This document shows, one piece after another, positions 53,978-63,841 of a stretch of 64,000 nucleotides of DNA. The translations under genes and the position numbers were made by a program. Under the pieces are notes generated by a model. That model ran no database searches and was not told the origin of the DNA. It saw only the letters and a program-made list of their open reading frames with translations. The DNA is from Pseudomonadota bacterium (GTDB lineage Bacteria > Pseudomonadota > Alphaproteobacteria > Reyranellales > Reyranellaceae): contig JAFEBU010000032.1 of assembly GCA_018242505.1 (NCBI GenBank), positions 46,682-110,681 on the forward strand. Direction: 5' to 3'. Position 1 is the stretch's first letter, and every line of letters starts with the position of its first letter.

Positions 53978-55156
53978 GCCGGCCTCGCCAAGAGCCTGGG
54001 CAGGCGGATCAAGTTGTAGGCGGCCAACGCCAGGGTGAAGGCTGCGTCCACTCGGGCGCGGCCTCGCAGCTTGACCTTGGCCAACCCGGCCGACGCCTTG
54101 ATCCAGCCGAACACCTCCTCGATCCGCTTGCGGCAGCGCTGGCTGAGCGCATAGCCGGCGTGACGCGTGACCCTGCGGTCAACCTCCGTCTTGCGCGGCT
54201 TGCCCGTCACACGCACATGCCCATCAATGGCGATGTGCGGGCTCACCGAGCGGCCTCGCAGCGCCGTCACGAAGTCAGCCACGTCGTACGCCTTGTCGGC
54301 TCCCAAGGTGATCCGATGCGACCCGCGCGTTCGGTCGATCAGGACGAGCGCCGCCTCCCGCTCGGCCACGCCAGTGGCCAACGTCGCCAGTCCGCCAACC
54401 GCCAGTCCGTTGCTGTTCTCCATCAGCACATGGCCCATGTAGCAGAGCTTGGCCGGCTGGCCGTCGCCCTTCTTGTACAGGCGCGCTTCAGGATCGGTGA
54501 TGCTACGGTGCGTCTCGTTCGAGCGCTTATCCTTGTGGAAGTTCCGCTCGGCGTTGCGGCCCGGCCCCGCCGCATCGTTGTCGCCGCCGTCCTTGCGACG
54601 GAAGCTCTTGATCGATGCCCACGCCTCCAGCAGCGTACCATCCACCGAGAAGTGATCGCTCGACAGAAGGCGCTTCACCTTCGGCTGCGCCACCACTGCC
54701 GCCAGGAACTTCGCCGCGATCTCGCCCTCCAGCAGCCGGTCCCGGTTCTTCGAGAAGCTCGAGTGGTCCCATGCCGGATCATCTACCCCAAGCCCCACGA
54801 ACCAGCGGAACAAAAGATCGAACTCCATCCGCTCCATCAACTGACGCTCCGACCGGAGGCCGTAGAACGCCTGCAGCAGCATCGCCCGCAACAGCCGTTC
54901 CGGCGCAATCGATGGCCGGCCCAGACGAGGCGGATAGAGTGCCGCAAACTCTGTTGTCAGCTCGGACAACGCCGCATTCGCGATCTCGCGAATCGTCCGC
55001 AGCGGATGATCCGATCGAACCCGAGTTTCCAGATCAACGTAGCTGAACAGCGATCCCGACCGCTCATCCGATCCACGCATCACCAACTCCGATCGCCAAC
55101 CGCCGTCAGTGAATCATCTTCTTCAATCGACTACGATGGCTTTTTCCAACAACCTG
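53667..55156 (-). mobile_element. Complete IS5-family insertion sequence with passenger gene
   Basis: A 1490-bp element. Its imperfect terminal inverted repeats begin CAGGCTGTTGAAGAAG (53667 on) and CAGGTTGTTGGAAAAAG (55156 reading back). The flanks carry a 4-bp target duplication CTAG (53663-53666 and 55157-55160), as in the IS5 group (YTAR sites). It contains a transposase and, overlapping its stop, a small acidic passenger ORF. The element looks intact and recent. It lies exactly after the last sense codon of the wza-like gene. Confidence 0.93.
53974..55086 (-). CDS. IS5-family DDE transposase
   Basis: 370 residues. The N-terminal DUF772-type helical region (RLGRPSIAPERLLRAMLLQ; YGLRSERQLMERM; DPAWDHSSFSKNRDRLL) precedes a DDE domain with first Asp in FSVDGTLLEAWAS, second in LGADKAYDVADF and Glu in RCRKRIEEVFGWIK. 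Uninterrupted, so probably active. Confidence 0.95.
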   Translation of the reverse strand: MVMRGSDERSGSLFSYVDLETRVRSDHPLRTIREIANAALSELTTEFAALYPPRLGRPSIAPERLLRAMLLQAFYGLRSERQLMERMEFDLLFRWFVGLGVDDPAWDHSSFSKNRDRLLEGEIAAKFLAAVVAQPKVKRLLSSDHFSVDGTLLEAWASIKSFRRKDGGDNDAAGPGRNAERNFHKDKRSNETHRSITDPEARLYKKGDGQPAKLCYMGHVLMENSNGLAVGGLATLATGVAEREAALVLIDRTRGSHRITLGADKAYDVADFVTALRGRSVSPHIAIDGHVRVTGKPRKTEVDRRVTRHAGYALSQRCRKRIEEVFGWIKASAGLAKVKLRGRARVDAAFTLALAAYNLIRLPRLLARPA

Positions 55157-56383
55157 CTAGAAGCCGACCGTCGGCGCGAACCTGCCGGTGGCGATGCCAC
55201 CAACGACGGCGGTACGATAGATCGCCGTCAGGACCTTGTCGTATTCGTAGAGCGGTGCATTGGCGACGAAGATCACGTCTTTCGGCTGCATGGCGAACTG
55301 CTGGGCGACGAACACCGACACAGGCTGCATGAAGTCGAGCCGGAAGATGCGGGCCCGGGCCTGCGGATTGTCCTGGATGTCGCCCAGCCGGAACACGTAG
55401 AGCCCGGTCTTGTTCGAGCGCAGGTCGAACAGGCCATGCACCTCGCTGAGAGCGTCGGTCAACGTCATGTTCGGCTTGTTCATCGGGATATTGCCGGCCA
55501 CCGCGACGGCCCCCAGCACGGTGATGACCCGCGAGTTGGGGCGGACCACGATCTCGTCGCCTTTCTCGATCGCCGTGTCGCCGCCGGCCAGAAGCTCCGA
55601 AAGCTGCCGGTCGAGGATCACCTGCCCACCACGGCGCAGCACCACCTCGAACTGAGACGCCTGCGACACGGGGGGCGCCTGGCTCAGGCCACTCCCACCG
55701 GCGCCGGCAGCGATGGCTGCAGCAGTGCCGGCGCCGGCAGAGCCCGACGCGGCACCGCCGGCGCCGGTTGAAGATGCGGTCGGCGTAGACGCGGCAACGC
55801 CGCCCGCCCGGTTGATGGCATCGACCACCGTGCGCAAGCCCTCGGTCAGCGAGATGCGGCCTGGTTTTCTGACATCGCCCGACACCATGACGGTGTTGGT
55901 GCGGTCGGAGACGAGCTCGACGATCACTTGCGGCTCTTTCGCCTTGCCGGCGAGACGGCCCTCGATAGTGCGCTCGATCTGGCGCAGCCCGAGACCGGCC
56001 ACCTTGACCGTCCCGGCATAGGGGACCTCGATCGTCCCCCCCGGCGTGACGATCTGGCTGCCGAGATCGGCGTCTCCGCTGTTGATGGTCGGGAAGGTCC
56101 CACCGGCATATCGCTCGAAGATGCGCACCCGCAGCACATCGCCCGGCGCCACGGTGATCGCGCTGCCGGCCGTCGACTCTCCTGCTGTCGACGCCGGTTC
56201 GACCGCACCCGTCGGGCGATAGGCGACGACGGTGGTCGGCGTGAGGTCGATGACGTCGAACGGGAACGCCTCGGTGCTGCCTTGCTTGGCGCCGTTCATG
56301 AACGGACCGTCGCCCGGAACGGCCTGACAGCCGGCAACGGCGATGCCAAGGCCAAGGACGCCCAACCAGGCCCGTATCGTCAC
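55157..56383 (-). CDS. Outer-membrane polysaccharide export lipoprotein (Wza/BexD/OPX family)
   Basis: A 408-residue OPX protein: lipoprotein signal (LGLGIAVAGCQAVPGD, lipobox VAGC), poly_export domain with DVLRVRIFERYAGG and GTIEVPYAGTVKVAGL, then SLBB repeats (VMVSGDVRKPGRISLTEGLR; VITVLGAVAVAGNIPMNKPN). A low-complexity Ala/Gly/Ser insert (about residues 205-235) interrupts the region between the SLBB domains. GTG 56383 is the start, with GGAG eight bases upstream. The stop TAG is part of the IS target CTAG, so the protein is full length despite the insertion. No capsule-synthesis genes are beside it. Confidence 0.9.
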   Translation of the reverse strand: MTIRAWLGVLGLGIAVAGCQAVPGDGPFMNGAKQGSTEAFPFDVIDLTPTTVVAYRPTGAVEPASTAGESTAGSAITVAPGDVLRVRIFERYAGGTFPTINSGDADLGSQIVTPGGTIEVPYAGTVKVAGLGLRQIERTIEGRLAGKAKEPQVIVELVSDRTNTVMVSGDVRKPGRISLTEGLRTVVDAINRAGGVAASTPTASSTGAGGAASGSAGAGTAAAIAAGAGGSGLSQAPPVSQASQFEVVLRRGGQVILDRQLSELLAGGDTAIEKGDEIVVRPNSRVITVLGAVAVAGNIPMNKPNMTLTDALSEVHGLFDLRSNKTGLYVFRLGDIQDNPQARARIFRLDFMQPVSVFVAQQFAMQPKDVIFVANAPLYEYDKVLTAIYRTAVVGGIATGRFAPTVGF

Positions 56384-56490
56384 CCAACACTCCGCAAAAA
56401 AGACAGCAGGACCCCTGCCAGCGGGTCTCCTCTTAGCGCCGGCACGCGGAACCGACGAGTCCTTTATGCCGTCGCCAACGCAGCCCTGCG

Positions 56491-57579
<1,089 letters not shown>

Positions 57580-57581
57580 GC

Positions 57582-58433
57582 CTACTTCTCCGTCTCGACG
57601 AGGCCGCGCACGAACAGCCGCTGCATGGACATCACGACCAGGACCGGCGGCAGCATGGCGAGCATCGCCATGGCCATCAGCAAGTTCCAGGAGGGCGTGG
57701 CGTCCACCACGTTGGCCTGGCGCGAGACGTTCATCACGATGGTGTAGAAGCTTTCCTTCGTGGTGATCAGCAGCGGCCAGAGATACTGGTTCCAGCCATA
57801 GATGAACTGGATCACGAACAGGGCGGCGATCGAGGTCCGGCTCATCGGCAGCAGGATGTCCCAGAAGAAGCGCATCGGAGAAGCACCGTCGACGCGCGCC
57901 GCCTCGGCGAGCTCGTCGGGGACGCTGAGGAAGAATTGGCGGAACAGGAAGGTCGCCGTGGCCGAGGCGATCAGCGGAATGATAAGGCCGGGGTAGGAAT
58001 CGAGCATGCCGAGGTTCGCCACGACGCCGTATGTCGGCACGATGCGCACCTCCACCGGCAGCATCAGGGTGACGAAGATCATCCAGAAGAAGGTCATCCG
58101 CAGCGGAAAGCGGAAGTAGACGATGGCGAAGGCGGAAATGATCGAGATCAGGATTTTTCCGATGGCCACCCCGAGGGCCATGACGAGGCTGTTGGTCAGC
58201 GTGACGTAGAGTGGAACAGTACCCGGTCGGCCATCATAGCCTCTCTCCAGGACATCCCTGTAATTCTCGAAGAGATGCGTGCCCGGCCACATGGGCACCG
58301 GCGATTGCAGCATCGTCGCCTGATCGTGGGTCGAGGCGACGAACGTCATCCAGATCGGAAAGGCGATGATGATCACCCCCACGATCACCGTGAGATGGCT
58401 GAAAAAGGTGAGCCAGGGGCGATTCTCGACCAT
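57582..58433 (-). CDS. ugpE: sn-Glycerol-3-phosphate ABC transporter permease UgpE
   Basis: A 283-residue permease with six TM helices and the EAA loop [20 protein letters not shown]. The N-terminal cytoplasmic stretch followed by [20 protein letters not shown] is characteristic of MalG/UgpE-type subunits. ATG 58433 overlaps the ugpA stop (TGATG). Confidence 0.93.
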   Translation of the reverse strand: MVENRPWLTFFSHLTVIVGVIIIAFPIWMTFVASTHDQATMLQSPVPMWPGTHLFENYRDVLERGYDGRPGTVPLYVTLTNSLVMALGVAIGKILISIISAFAIVYFRFPLRMTFFWMIFVTLMLPVEVRIVPTYGVVANLGMLDSYPGLIIPLIASATATFLFRQFFLSVPDELAEAARVDGASPMRFFWDILLPMSRTSIAALFVIQFIYGWNQYLWPLLITTKESFYTIVMNVSRQANVVDATPSWNLLMAMAMLAMLPPVLVVMSMQRLFVRGLVETEK

Positions 58434-59314
58434 CAGTAATGTATCCGGCGTTCGACGAAGCGGAACTGGATAAATGTCAGCAGGATCATCAGTACCATCA
58501 GGATCACCGACTGCGCCGACGAACCGCCGAGATCCTGACCACGGAAGCCGTCATTGTAGACTTTGTACACAAGGATGTTGGTGGCCTGCCCCGGTCCTCC
58601 CTGGGTGAGCGAGGCAACGACACCGAACGTGCCGACAAGGGCGTAGAGCGTATTGATGACCAACAGGAAGAATCCCGTGGGCGCAAGCAGCGGGAAGACA
58701 ATGTCCCAGAAGCGGCGGGTCGGCCCGGCGCCGTCGATCGCCGCGGCCTCGATCAACGATTTCGGGATCGACTGCAGGCCGGCGAGGAAGAACAGGAAGT
58801 TGTAGCTCACCTGCGCCCAAACCGACGCAAACACGACCAGCAGCAGGGCTTGATTGCCGTTCATGACATAGTTGAAGTCGATGCCGATCCCATGGAGCAG
58901 CCACACGACGACGCCGACCGAGGGATTGAACAGGAATCCCCACAGCACGCCGGCGACGGCCGGGGCCACCGCGTAGGGCCAGATCAGGATCGTCTTGTAG
59001 ATCGACGCGCCGCGCACGATGCGGTCGGCCATCACGGCGAGCAGGAGGGACACCGCGAGGCCGATAGACGCAACGAGGGCGCTGAAGATCAGCGTAAGCC
59101 GTGCCGAATCGTAGTAGCTCGGATCGCTGAGCAGGCTGACGAAATTCTCGAACCAGACGAACTTGGAATTGCCGCCGAACGCGTCTTCCACCAGCACCGA
59201 CTGCCACATCGCCTGGGCGGACGGCCAGAAGAAGAAGACCAGCGTGATGAGCATCTGCGGCGCCACCAGAAGATAGGGCAGCCACCGCTCGTTGAAGACG
59301 ACGCGCTTTTCCAT
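58433..59314 (-). CDS. ugpA: sn-Glycerol-3-phosphate ABC transporter permease UgpA
   Basis: A 293-residue permease: [20 protein letters not shown] at the N-terminus, six TM helices and the EAA loop [20 protein letters not shown]. It is the MalF/UgpA-type partner of UgpE. It is separated from ugpB by a strong stem-loop that may lower its expression relative to the binding protein. Confidence 0.93.
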   Translation of the reverse strand: MEKRVVFNERWLPYLLVAPQMLITLVFFFWPSAQAMWQSVLVEDAFGGNSKFVWFENFVSLLSDPSYYDSARLTLIFSALVASIGLAVSLLLAVMADRIVRGASIYKTILIWPYAVAPAVAGVLWGFLFNPSVGVVVWLLHGIGIDFNYVMNGNQALLLVVFASVWAQVSYNFLFFLAGLQSIPKSLIEAAAIDGAGPTRRFWDIVFPLLAPTGFFLLVINTLYALVGTFGVVASLTQGGPGQATNILVYKVYNDGFRGQDLGGSSAQSVILMVLMILLTFIQFRFVERRIHY

Positions 59315-59328
59315 GCCGGCTCTGCTTG

Positions 59329-59373
59329 CGTCCCTTCAGGCGCCGCCCTCGGCGGGCAACGCCTGAAGGGACG
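59329..59373 (-). terminator. Stem-loop between ugpB and ugpA (attenuator/mRNA stabiliser)
   Basis: A perfect 14-bp inverted repeat, CGTCCCTTCAGGCG (59329-59342) and CGCCTGAAGGGACG (59360-59373), has an inner CCGCC/GGCGG pairing in the loop. There is no T-run, so it is more a partial terminator or a 3'-end protector of ugpB mRNA than a full stop. Comparable hairpins separate binding-protein from permease genes in other ABC operons. Confidence 0.75.
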
Positions 59374-59381
59374 TCCAAGCT

Positions 59382-60698
59382 CTACTTGTTGGCCGCGTCG
59401 AACTTGCGCAGCAGTTCGTTGCCGCGCTTCACCGCCTCGTCGAGGGCCGACTTGGCGTCCTTCTTGCCCGACCACACGGCCTCGAGCTCTTCATCCTCGA
59501 CGTCGCGGATTTGCACGAAGTTGCCGATGCGCAGGCCCTTCGAGTTCTCGGTCGGCGGATTGAGCGTGAGCTGCTTCACCGCGATGTCGCGCCCCGGGAA
59601 CTTCTTGTAGAAGCCCGAATCCTCGGTGAGCTTGTAGGCCGCGAACGTGATCGGCACGTAGCCGGTCTCCTGGTGCCACTTCGCCTGCACCGGGGCGCTC
59701 GACAGGAAGGTCAGGAACTTGGCCACACCCTTGTATTCCGCCTTGGGACGGCCCTTCAGGACCCACAGCGTGGCGCCGCCGATGATCGAGTTCTGCGGCT
59801 GCGCCTTGACCTCCGGCGAATAGGGCATCATGCCGATGCCGACCTTGTCGACGCCGAGTGCCGTCTGGATGGCCGAGGCCGAACCCGACGAGGCGATATG
59901 CATGGCGCAGTCGCCCGAGGTGAACAGCGCCGTCGACTTGCCCTCGCGGCCGCCATAGACAAAGCGCTTGTCCTTGATCCAGTCGGCCAGCATCCCGATG
60001 AACTTGATGCGGGCGGGATCGTTGAACTTCAGCTCGATGTCGGTGCCGCCGAAGCCGTTCTGCTTGGTCGCGAACGGCAGGTTGTGCCAGGCGCCATAGT
60101 TCTCGATCAGGGTCCAGGTCTGCCACTGCGGCGTGAACCCGCATTTGACGCCGGAAGCGATCAGCTTCTTACCTGCCTCACCGACCTCTTCCCATGTCTT
60201 GGGCGCCTTGTCCGGATCGAGGCCAGCCTTCTTGAACTCCTCCTTGTTCCAGTAGAAGACTGGCGTCGAGGAGTTGAACGGCATGGAGAGCAGCTTGCCG
60301 TCCGTCGTCGAGTAGTAGGCATAAACGGGGCCGATGAACGACTTGGGGTCGAACGGCTCGTTCTCATCGGCCATGAGCTGGTAGACCGGATAAACGGCGC
60401 CTTTCGCCGCCATCATGCTGGCGGTACCGACCTCGAACACCTGGACGATGTCCGGCCCTTGCTTGGCGCGGAAGGCGGCAACGGCGGCCGTCAGGGTCTC
60501 CGTATAGGAGCCCTTGTAAACCGGGATGACCTTGTAGTCGTGCTGGGACTTGTTGAACTGGTCGGCCAGCGCATTGACCGCCTCGCCCAGGTTCCCGCCC
60601 ATGGCGTGCCACCATTGGATTTCAGTCTGCGCGGCGGCGCCCTGCGCGCTTGCCAGGACGGCAACGGCGGCGACGGACGACAGCAGGATGCGTGACAT
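59382..60698 (-). CDS. ugpB: sn-Glycerol-3-phosphate ABC transporter substrate-binding protein
   Basis: A 438-residue periplasmic protein with signal peptide MSRILLSSVAAVAVLASAQG (cleavage after AAAQ) and the family-1 solute-binding fold: IQWWHAMGGNLGEAVNALAD, FPFNSSTPVFYWNKEEFKKA-type core and PQNSIIGGATLWVLKGRP. The WWHAMGG and SIIGGATLWV blocks are typical UgpB. ATG 60698 is chosen because the signal peptide starts there. A PHO box lies 58 bases upstream. Confidence 0.93.
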   Translation of the reverse strand: MSRILLSSVAAVAVLASAQGAAAQTEIQWWHAMGGNLGEAVNALADQFNKSQHDYKVIPVYKGSYTETLTAAVAAFRAKQGPDIVQVFEVGTASMMAAKGAVYPVYQLMADENEPFDPKSFIGPVYAYYSTTDGKLLSMPFNSSTPVFYWNKEEFKKAGLDPDKAPKTWEEVGEAGKKLIASGVKCGFTPQWQTWTLIENYGAWHNLPFATKQNGFGGTDIELKFNDPARIKFIGMLADWIKDKRFVYGGREGKSTALFTSGDCAMHIASSGSASAIQTALGVDKVGIGMMPYSPEVKAQPQNSIIGGATLWVLKGRPKAEYKGVAKFLTFLSSAPVQAKWHQETGYVPITFAAYKLTEDSGFYKKFPGRDIAVKQLTLNPPTENSKGLRIGNFVQIRDVEDEELEAVWSGKKDAKSALDEAVKRGNELLRKFDAANK

Positions 60699-60756
60699 GA
60701 CTTCGATACCTCCCAAATGAGCCCTCGCCTGTATCGGCGGGGCATGAGACCGCGAT

Positions 60757-60785
60757 GTGTCTGATTTGTTTCAGTCTTGTGACAG
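60757..60785 (-). promoter_or_regulatory. PHO box (PhoB-binding site) upstream of ugpB
   Basis: On the minus strand three 7-mers repeat every 11 bases: CTGTCAC (60785-60779), CTGAAAC (60774-60768) and CAGACAC (60763-60757), with the 4-base AT-rich spacers AAGA and AAAT. This matches the alphaproteobacterial PHO-box pattern CTGTCAC-N4-CTGTCAC with decay in the third unit. It lies between ugpQ and ugpB and predicts induction of ugpBAEC by phosphate starvation, as known for ugp in other bacteria. Confidence 0.8.
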
Positions 60786-60824
60786 TCCCCCAAGACCGCT
60801 GTATGACGCAACCCCCAAAATGCA

Positions 60825-61517
60825 TCAACCCAGCGCCGCGAGAATGGTGTCGGGCGCGTCGGTGATCACGCACTGCACCCCCATACCGACGAGCGCCTTG
60901 GCCACGTCTCCATCGTCGATCGTATAGACGCTGAGCAGGTAGCCGGCCTTCAGCACCTCGACCGCGCGCGGCGCTGTCAGCTTCTTGCCGTTGGTATTGA
61001 TGCCGACCGCCGCCACGGCCTCAGCCCGAGGGCGCCAATCGTCGGCCAGCGTGTCGATCAGGAGGGCGCGGGCGAACTCGGGCGCCGCCACATGGGCCGC
61101 CCGCAAGGAGGCATCCTTGAAGCTCGACAACAACGGCGCCGGGAGAGTGCCAGGCCAGCACCGCCGCAAGGTTTCGACCGCGACCCGCGCCGTCTCCTCC
61201 TCGCGGCCCTCGCAGGGCTTGATCTCGACATTGCACCCCAGCCCCAGCTCGCGGAAGCAGTCGATTGCCGCCTCGAACGTCGGGACCTCTTTCGGCAGAT
61301 CTGCCGCTTTGGTCCGCGAGACCAACCGGTCGACGCCCGTGGTCCGCTTGAGCGAGGCATCGTGCATCAGGATCGGCACGCCGTCGGCGGTAAGCTTAAC
61401 GTCCGTCTCGACCCAAGTGGCGCCTCGGCGCCTGGCTTCGCGGAAAGATTCGAGGGTATTTTCCGGAGCATAGGCGGCCGCACCGCGATGGCCGATCACC
61501 TTGGGCAGTTGCAGCAT
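60825..61517 (-). CDS. ugpQ: Glycerophosphodiester phosphodiesterase
   Basis: A 230-residue GDPD enzyme with IGHRGAAAYAPENTLESF (catalytic HR and EN), metal-binding ETDVKLTADGVPILMHDAS and the late VYTIDDGD. It hydrolyses glycerophosphodiesters to glycerol-3-phosphate plus an alcohol, so it feeds or accompanies the ugp importer. Here it precedes ugpB, 126 bases away, instead of following ugpC as in E. coli. No signal peptide, so it acts in the cytoplasm. Confidence 0.93.
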   Translation of the reverse strand: MLQLPKVIGHRGAAAYAPENTLESFREARRRGATWVETDVKLTADGVPILMHDASLKRTTGVDRLVSRTKAADLPKEVPTFEAAIDCFRELGLGCNVEIKPCEGREEETARVAVETLRRCWPGTLPAPLLSSFKDASLRAAHVAAPEFARALLIDTLADDWRPRAEAVAAVGINTNGKKLTAPRAVEVLKAGYLLSVYTIDDGDVAKALVGMGVQCVITDAPDTILAALG

Positions 61518-61568
61518 TCACCGATCCAACGCTAAGTCGAAGAGCCCAATAGACGACAAGTCCGCCTC

Positions 61569-62333
61569 ATGTCGACCTTTCCCGATCAGTTCCGTCTCGA
61601 CGGCCGTACCGCCCTGGTGACCGGCTCCGGCCGCGGCCTGGGCTGGGAGATGGCCCGCGGCCTGGCGGAAGCAGGCGCCCGCGTGTTGTTGCACGGCCGC
61701 TCGGCCGAGCGGCTGGCGCCCCGGCTGGCAGAGCTGCGCCAGGCGGGCTTTGCCGCCGATGGTCTCGCCTTCGACATGGCCGATCGGGAAGCGATGCGGG
61801 CGGCGGTCGAGAAAGCCGGCCGGATCGACGTGCTGGTGCATAATGTCGGCGAACGCGACCGCCGGCCCTTCGCCGAGATCAGCTCCGAGGATTTCGCACG
61901 CCTGGTCGACGTCGATCTGTCGGCTGCCCACGCCCTCGTGAAGGCGGTAGTGCCGGCCATGCTGGAGCGCGGCTGGGGGCGTTTGATCCTGGTTGCCTCG
62001 ATCGTGGCCGATCTCGCCGTGCCGGGGGCAGCCTCGTATGTCGCAGCCAAGGGCGGACTCACGGCGCTCGCCCGTGCGCTGGCGGCCGAGTTCGGGGCAA
62101 CCGGCATCACCGCCAACGCCCTGTCGCCCGGCTTCTTCGCCACCGAGACCAACGCCGGGCTCATCGCCTCGCCGCAGGGCGAGAAGCAGCGCCTCCGCTG
62201 TCCGGCCAAACGCTGGGCGGACCCCGGGGAAATCGCGGGTGCAGCGATTTTCCTCGCCTCTCCCGCGGCGGCGTACGTCAACGGCCACACGCTGGTCGTC
62301 GACGGCGGCGTGTCGGCCACCTATCTCGCCTGA
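61569..62333 (+). CDS. SDR-family oxidoreductase
   Basis: A 254-residue classical short-chain dehydrogenase with cofactor motif TGSGRGLGWEMARGL, VLVHNVGERDRRPF, the catalytic Ser in ILVASIVADLAVPGA, Tyr-x3-Lys in SYVAAKGGLTAL, and terminal VDGGVSATYLA. It resembles gluconate 5-dehydrogenase/acetoin-type SDRs (FRLDGRTALVTG). The substrate is unknown. It is divergent from ugpQ and its stop overlaps the start of the permease gene (TGATG). Confidence 0.9.
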   Translation: MSTFPDQFRLDGRTALVTGSGRGLGWEMARGLAEAGARVLLHGRSAERLAPRLAELRQAGFAADGLAFDMADREAMRAAVEKAGRIDVLVHNVGERDRRPFAEISSEDFARLVDVDLSAAHALVKAVVPAMLERGWGRLILVASIVADLAVPGAASYVAAKGGLTALARALAAEFGATGITANALSPGFFATETNAGLIASPQGEKQRLRCPAKRWADPGEIAGAAIFLASPAAAYVNGHTLVVDGGVSATYLA

Positions 62334-63835
62334 TGCATGGCTTCGAGTCGACGCGCGACGCGATAAGCCAGGGGCTGGTCGCCGTCATCCTGGTCGCGGT
62401 GTTCGCAGCTCTCGCCGCCGACCGCGTGCATCGCGTTCTGGTGCCGATCGGCGCTGTGGCACTGGTCTGGCTGATCTCCTATTTCACGCCCTTCCGCCTC
62501 ATCTCGTTCGAGACGGCGATGGCCGCCATCGACCTCAACGTCATCCTGCTGCTGTTCTCGATGATGGCACTGGTGGGCGTGCTCAAGACCACCAACGTCT
62601 TTCCCTGGGCCGTCGACCGGCTGCTGGAGCGCTCGCGCGGCAATCCGAGCCGGGCGGCGAGGCTCATCATCTGGTTCACCGGCATCCTCTCGGCCATCCT
62701 CGACAACGTCACCACCGTGATCTTCGCCTACCCAATGGCGGCGGAGATGGCGCGACGGCTGCGGATCAACGGCTCGGCCTTTTTCCTGCCCATGGTGATG
62801 GCGGCCAATATCGGCGGCACGGCAACGCTGATCGGCGATCCGCCCAACGTGCTGATCGGCGCCGATCCGCGCAGCGGCCTCGGCTTCATGGACTTCATCT
62901 ACAACCTCACCATGCCCTGCACCGCCATGATGATGGTGCTGGTCTGGTTCAGCCGGCGCTACTACGGCTCCGACATCGGACCCGCGGCCGATCGCGACCA
63001 CGAGGGCGCCGCCACCCCGACCGGCGCCAGGCTCACCAACGTTCCGCTGCTTCGCACGACCTGCTGGATCACCGCTGCGATCTTCGCCGGCTTCATGACC
63101 CATTCGCTCACCGGCATGCCGGTGTCGGTGCCGGCCGTGATCGGCATCGCCGCCATCCTGTTTGCGCAGGACTACTACTATCTGCGCCAGCACCAACCGA
63201 CGTCCGAGGAGCGCCGGCACGGGGTGCTGGCCATCCTGGAGAAGGACATCGAGTGGCCCACCCTCGCCTTCTTCCTCTTCCTGTTCGTTCTGGTGGGGGC
63301 AGCCGTGGCCACCGGCCTGATCGAGTCGCTGGCGCAAGGGTTGGGCTGGGCGATCGACACGATCGGCAGCGACCTTGGGCTTTCGCGCGAGGCGACGCTC
63401 CTGGTGGCCGCGCTGATCGTGCTCTGGGTATCGGGCTTCCTGTCGGCGGTGATCGACAATATTCCTTATACTGCCGTCACAATTCCATTGATCGCCACAC
63501 TCCTGCAGCAATTGCAGGCAGGTCCCCAAGGCCAGATCCTGTGGTGGGCGCTCGCACTCGGCGCCTGCCTTGGCGGCAATGGCACGCTGATCGGCGCCTC
63601 GGCCAATGTCACCGTCACCGGACTTGCCGAGAAGGACGGCAAGCGCATCTCGTTCAACGAGTTCACCGCCTTCGGCGCCCGCGTGACGGCGATCACGCTC
63701 CTGATGTCCTCGGCCTATCTGGCGCTTTGGCTCTATATCGGCGCGACGATCGTGAACGCGGCAGGCGCGGTCGCGCTCGTCCTGTTGCTGGCGCTGTTGC
63801 GCCTGCTCGGGAAGAGCGCTCCCCGCAAGGCCTGA
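62333..63835 (+). CDS. ArsB/NhaD-type (ion transporter superfamily) permease
   Basis: A 500-residue membrane protein with about 11-12 TM helices and the superfamily's pseudo-symmetric motifs: LSAILDNVTTVIFAYPMA with IGGTATLIGDPPNVLIG in the first half, and LSAVIDNIPYTAVTIPLI with GGNGTLIGASANVTVTG in the second. This matches the ArsB/NhaD/P-protein branch, which moves Na+/H+, arsenite or dicarboxylates. No ars genes are present, so Na+/H+ antiport or anion transport is the likelier guess. It is translationally coupled to the SDR upstream. Confidence 0.88.
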   Translation: MHGFESTRDAISQGLVAVILVAVFAALAADRVHRVLVPIGAVALVWLISYFTPFRLISFETAMAAIDLNVILLLFSMMALVGVLKTTNVFPWAVDRLLERSRGNPSRAARLIIWFTGILSAILDNVTTVIFAYPMAAEMARRLRINGSAFFLPMVMAANIGGTATLIGDPPNVLIGADPRSGLGFMDFIYNLTMPCTAMMMVLVWFSRRYYGSDIGPAADRDHEGAATPTGARLTNVPLLRTTCWITAAIFAGFMTHSLTGMPVSVPAVIGIAAILFAQDYYYLRQHQPTSEERRHGVLAILEKDIEWPTLAFFLFLFVLVGAAVATGLIESLAQGLGWAIDTIGSDLGLSREATLLVAALIVLWVSGFLSAVIDNIPYTAVTIPLIATLLQQLQAGPQGQILWWALALGACLGGNGTLIGASANVTVTGLAEKDGKRISFNEFTAFGARVTAITLLMSSAYLALWLYIGATIVNAAGAVALVLLLALLRLLGKSAPRKA

Positions 63836-63841
63836 TGCCGG

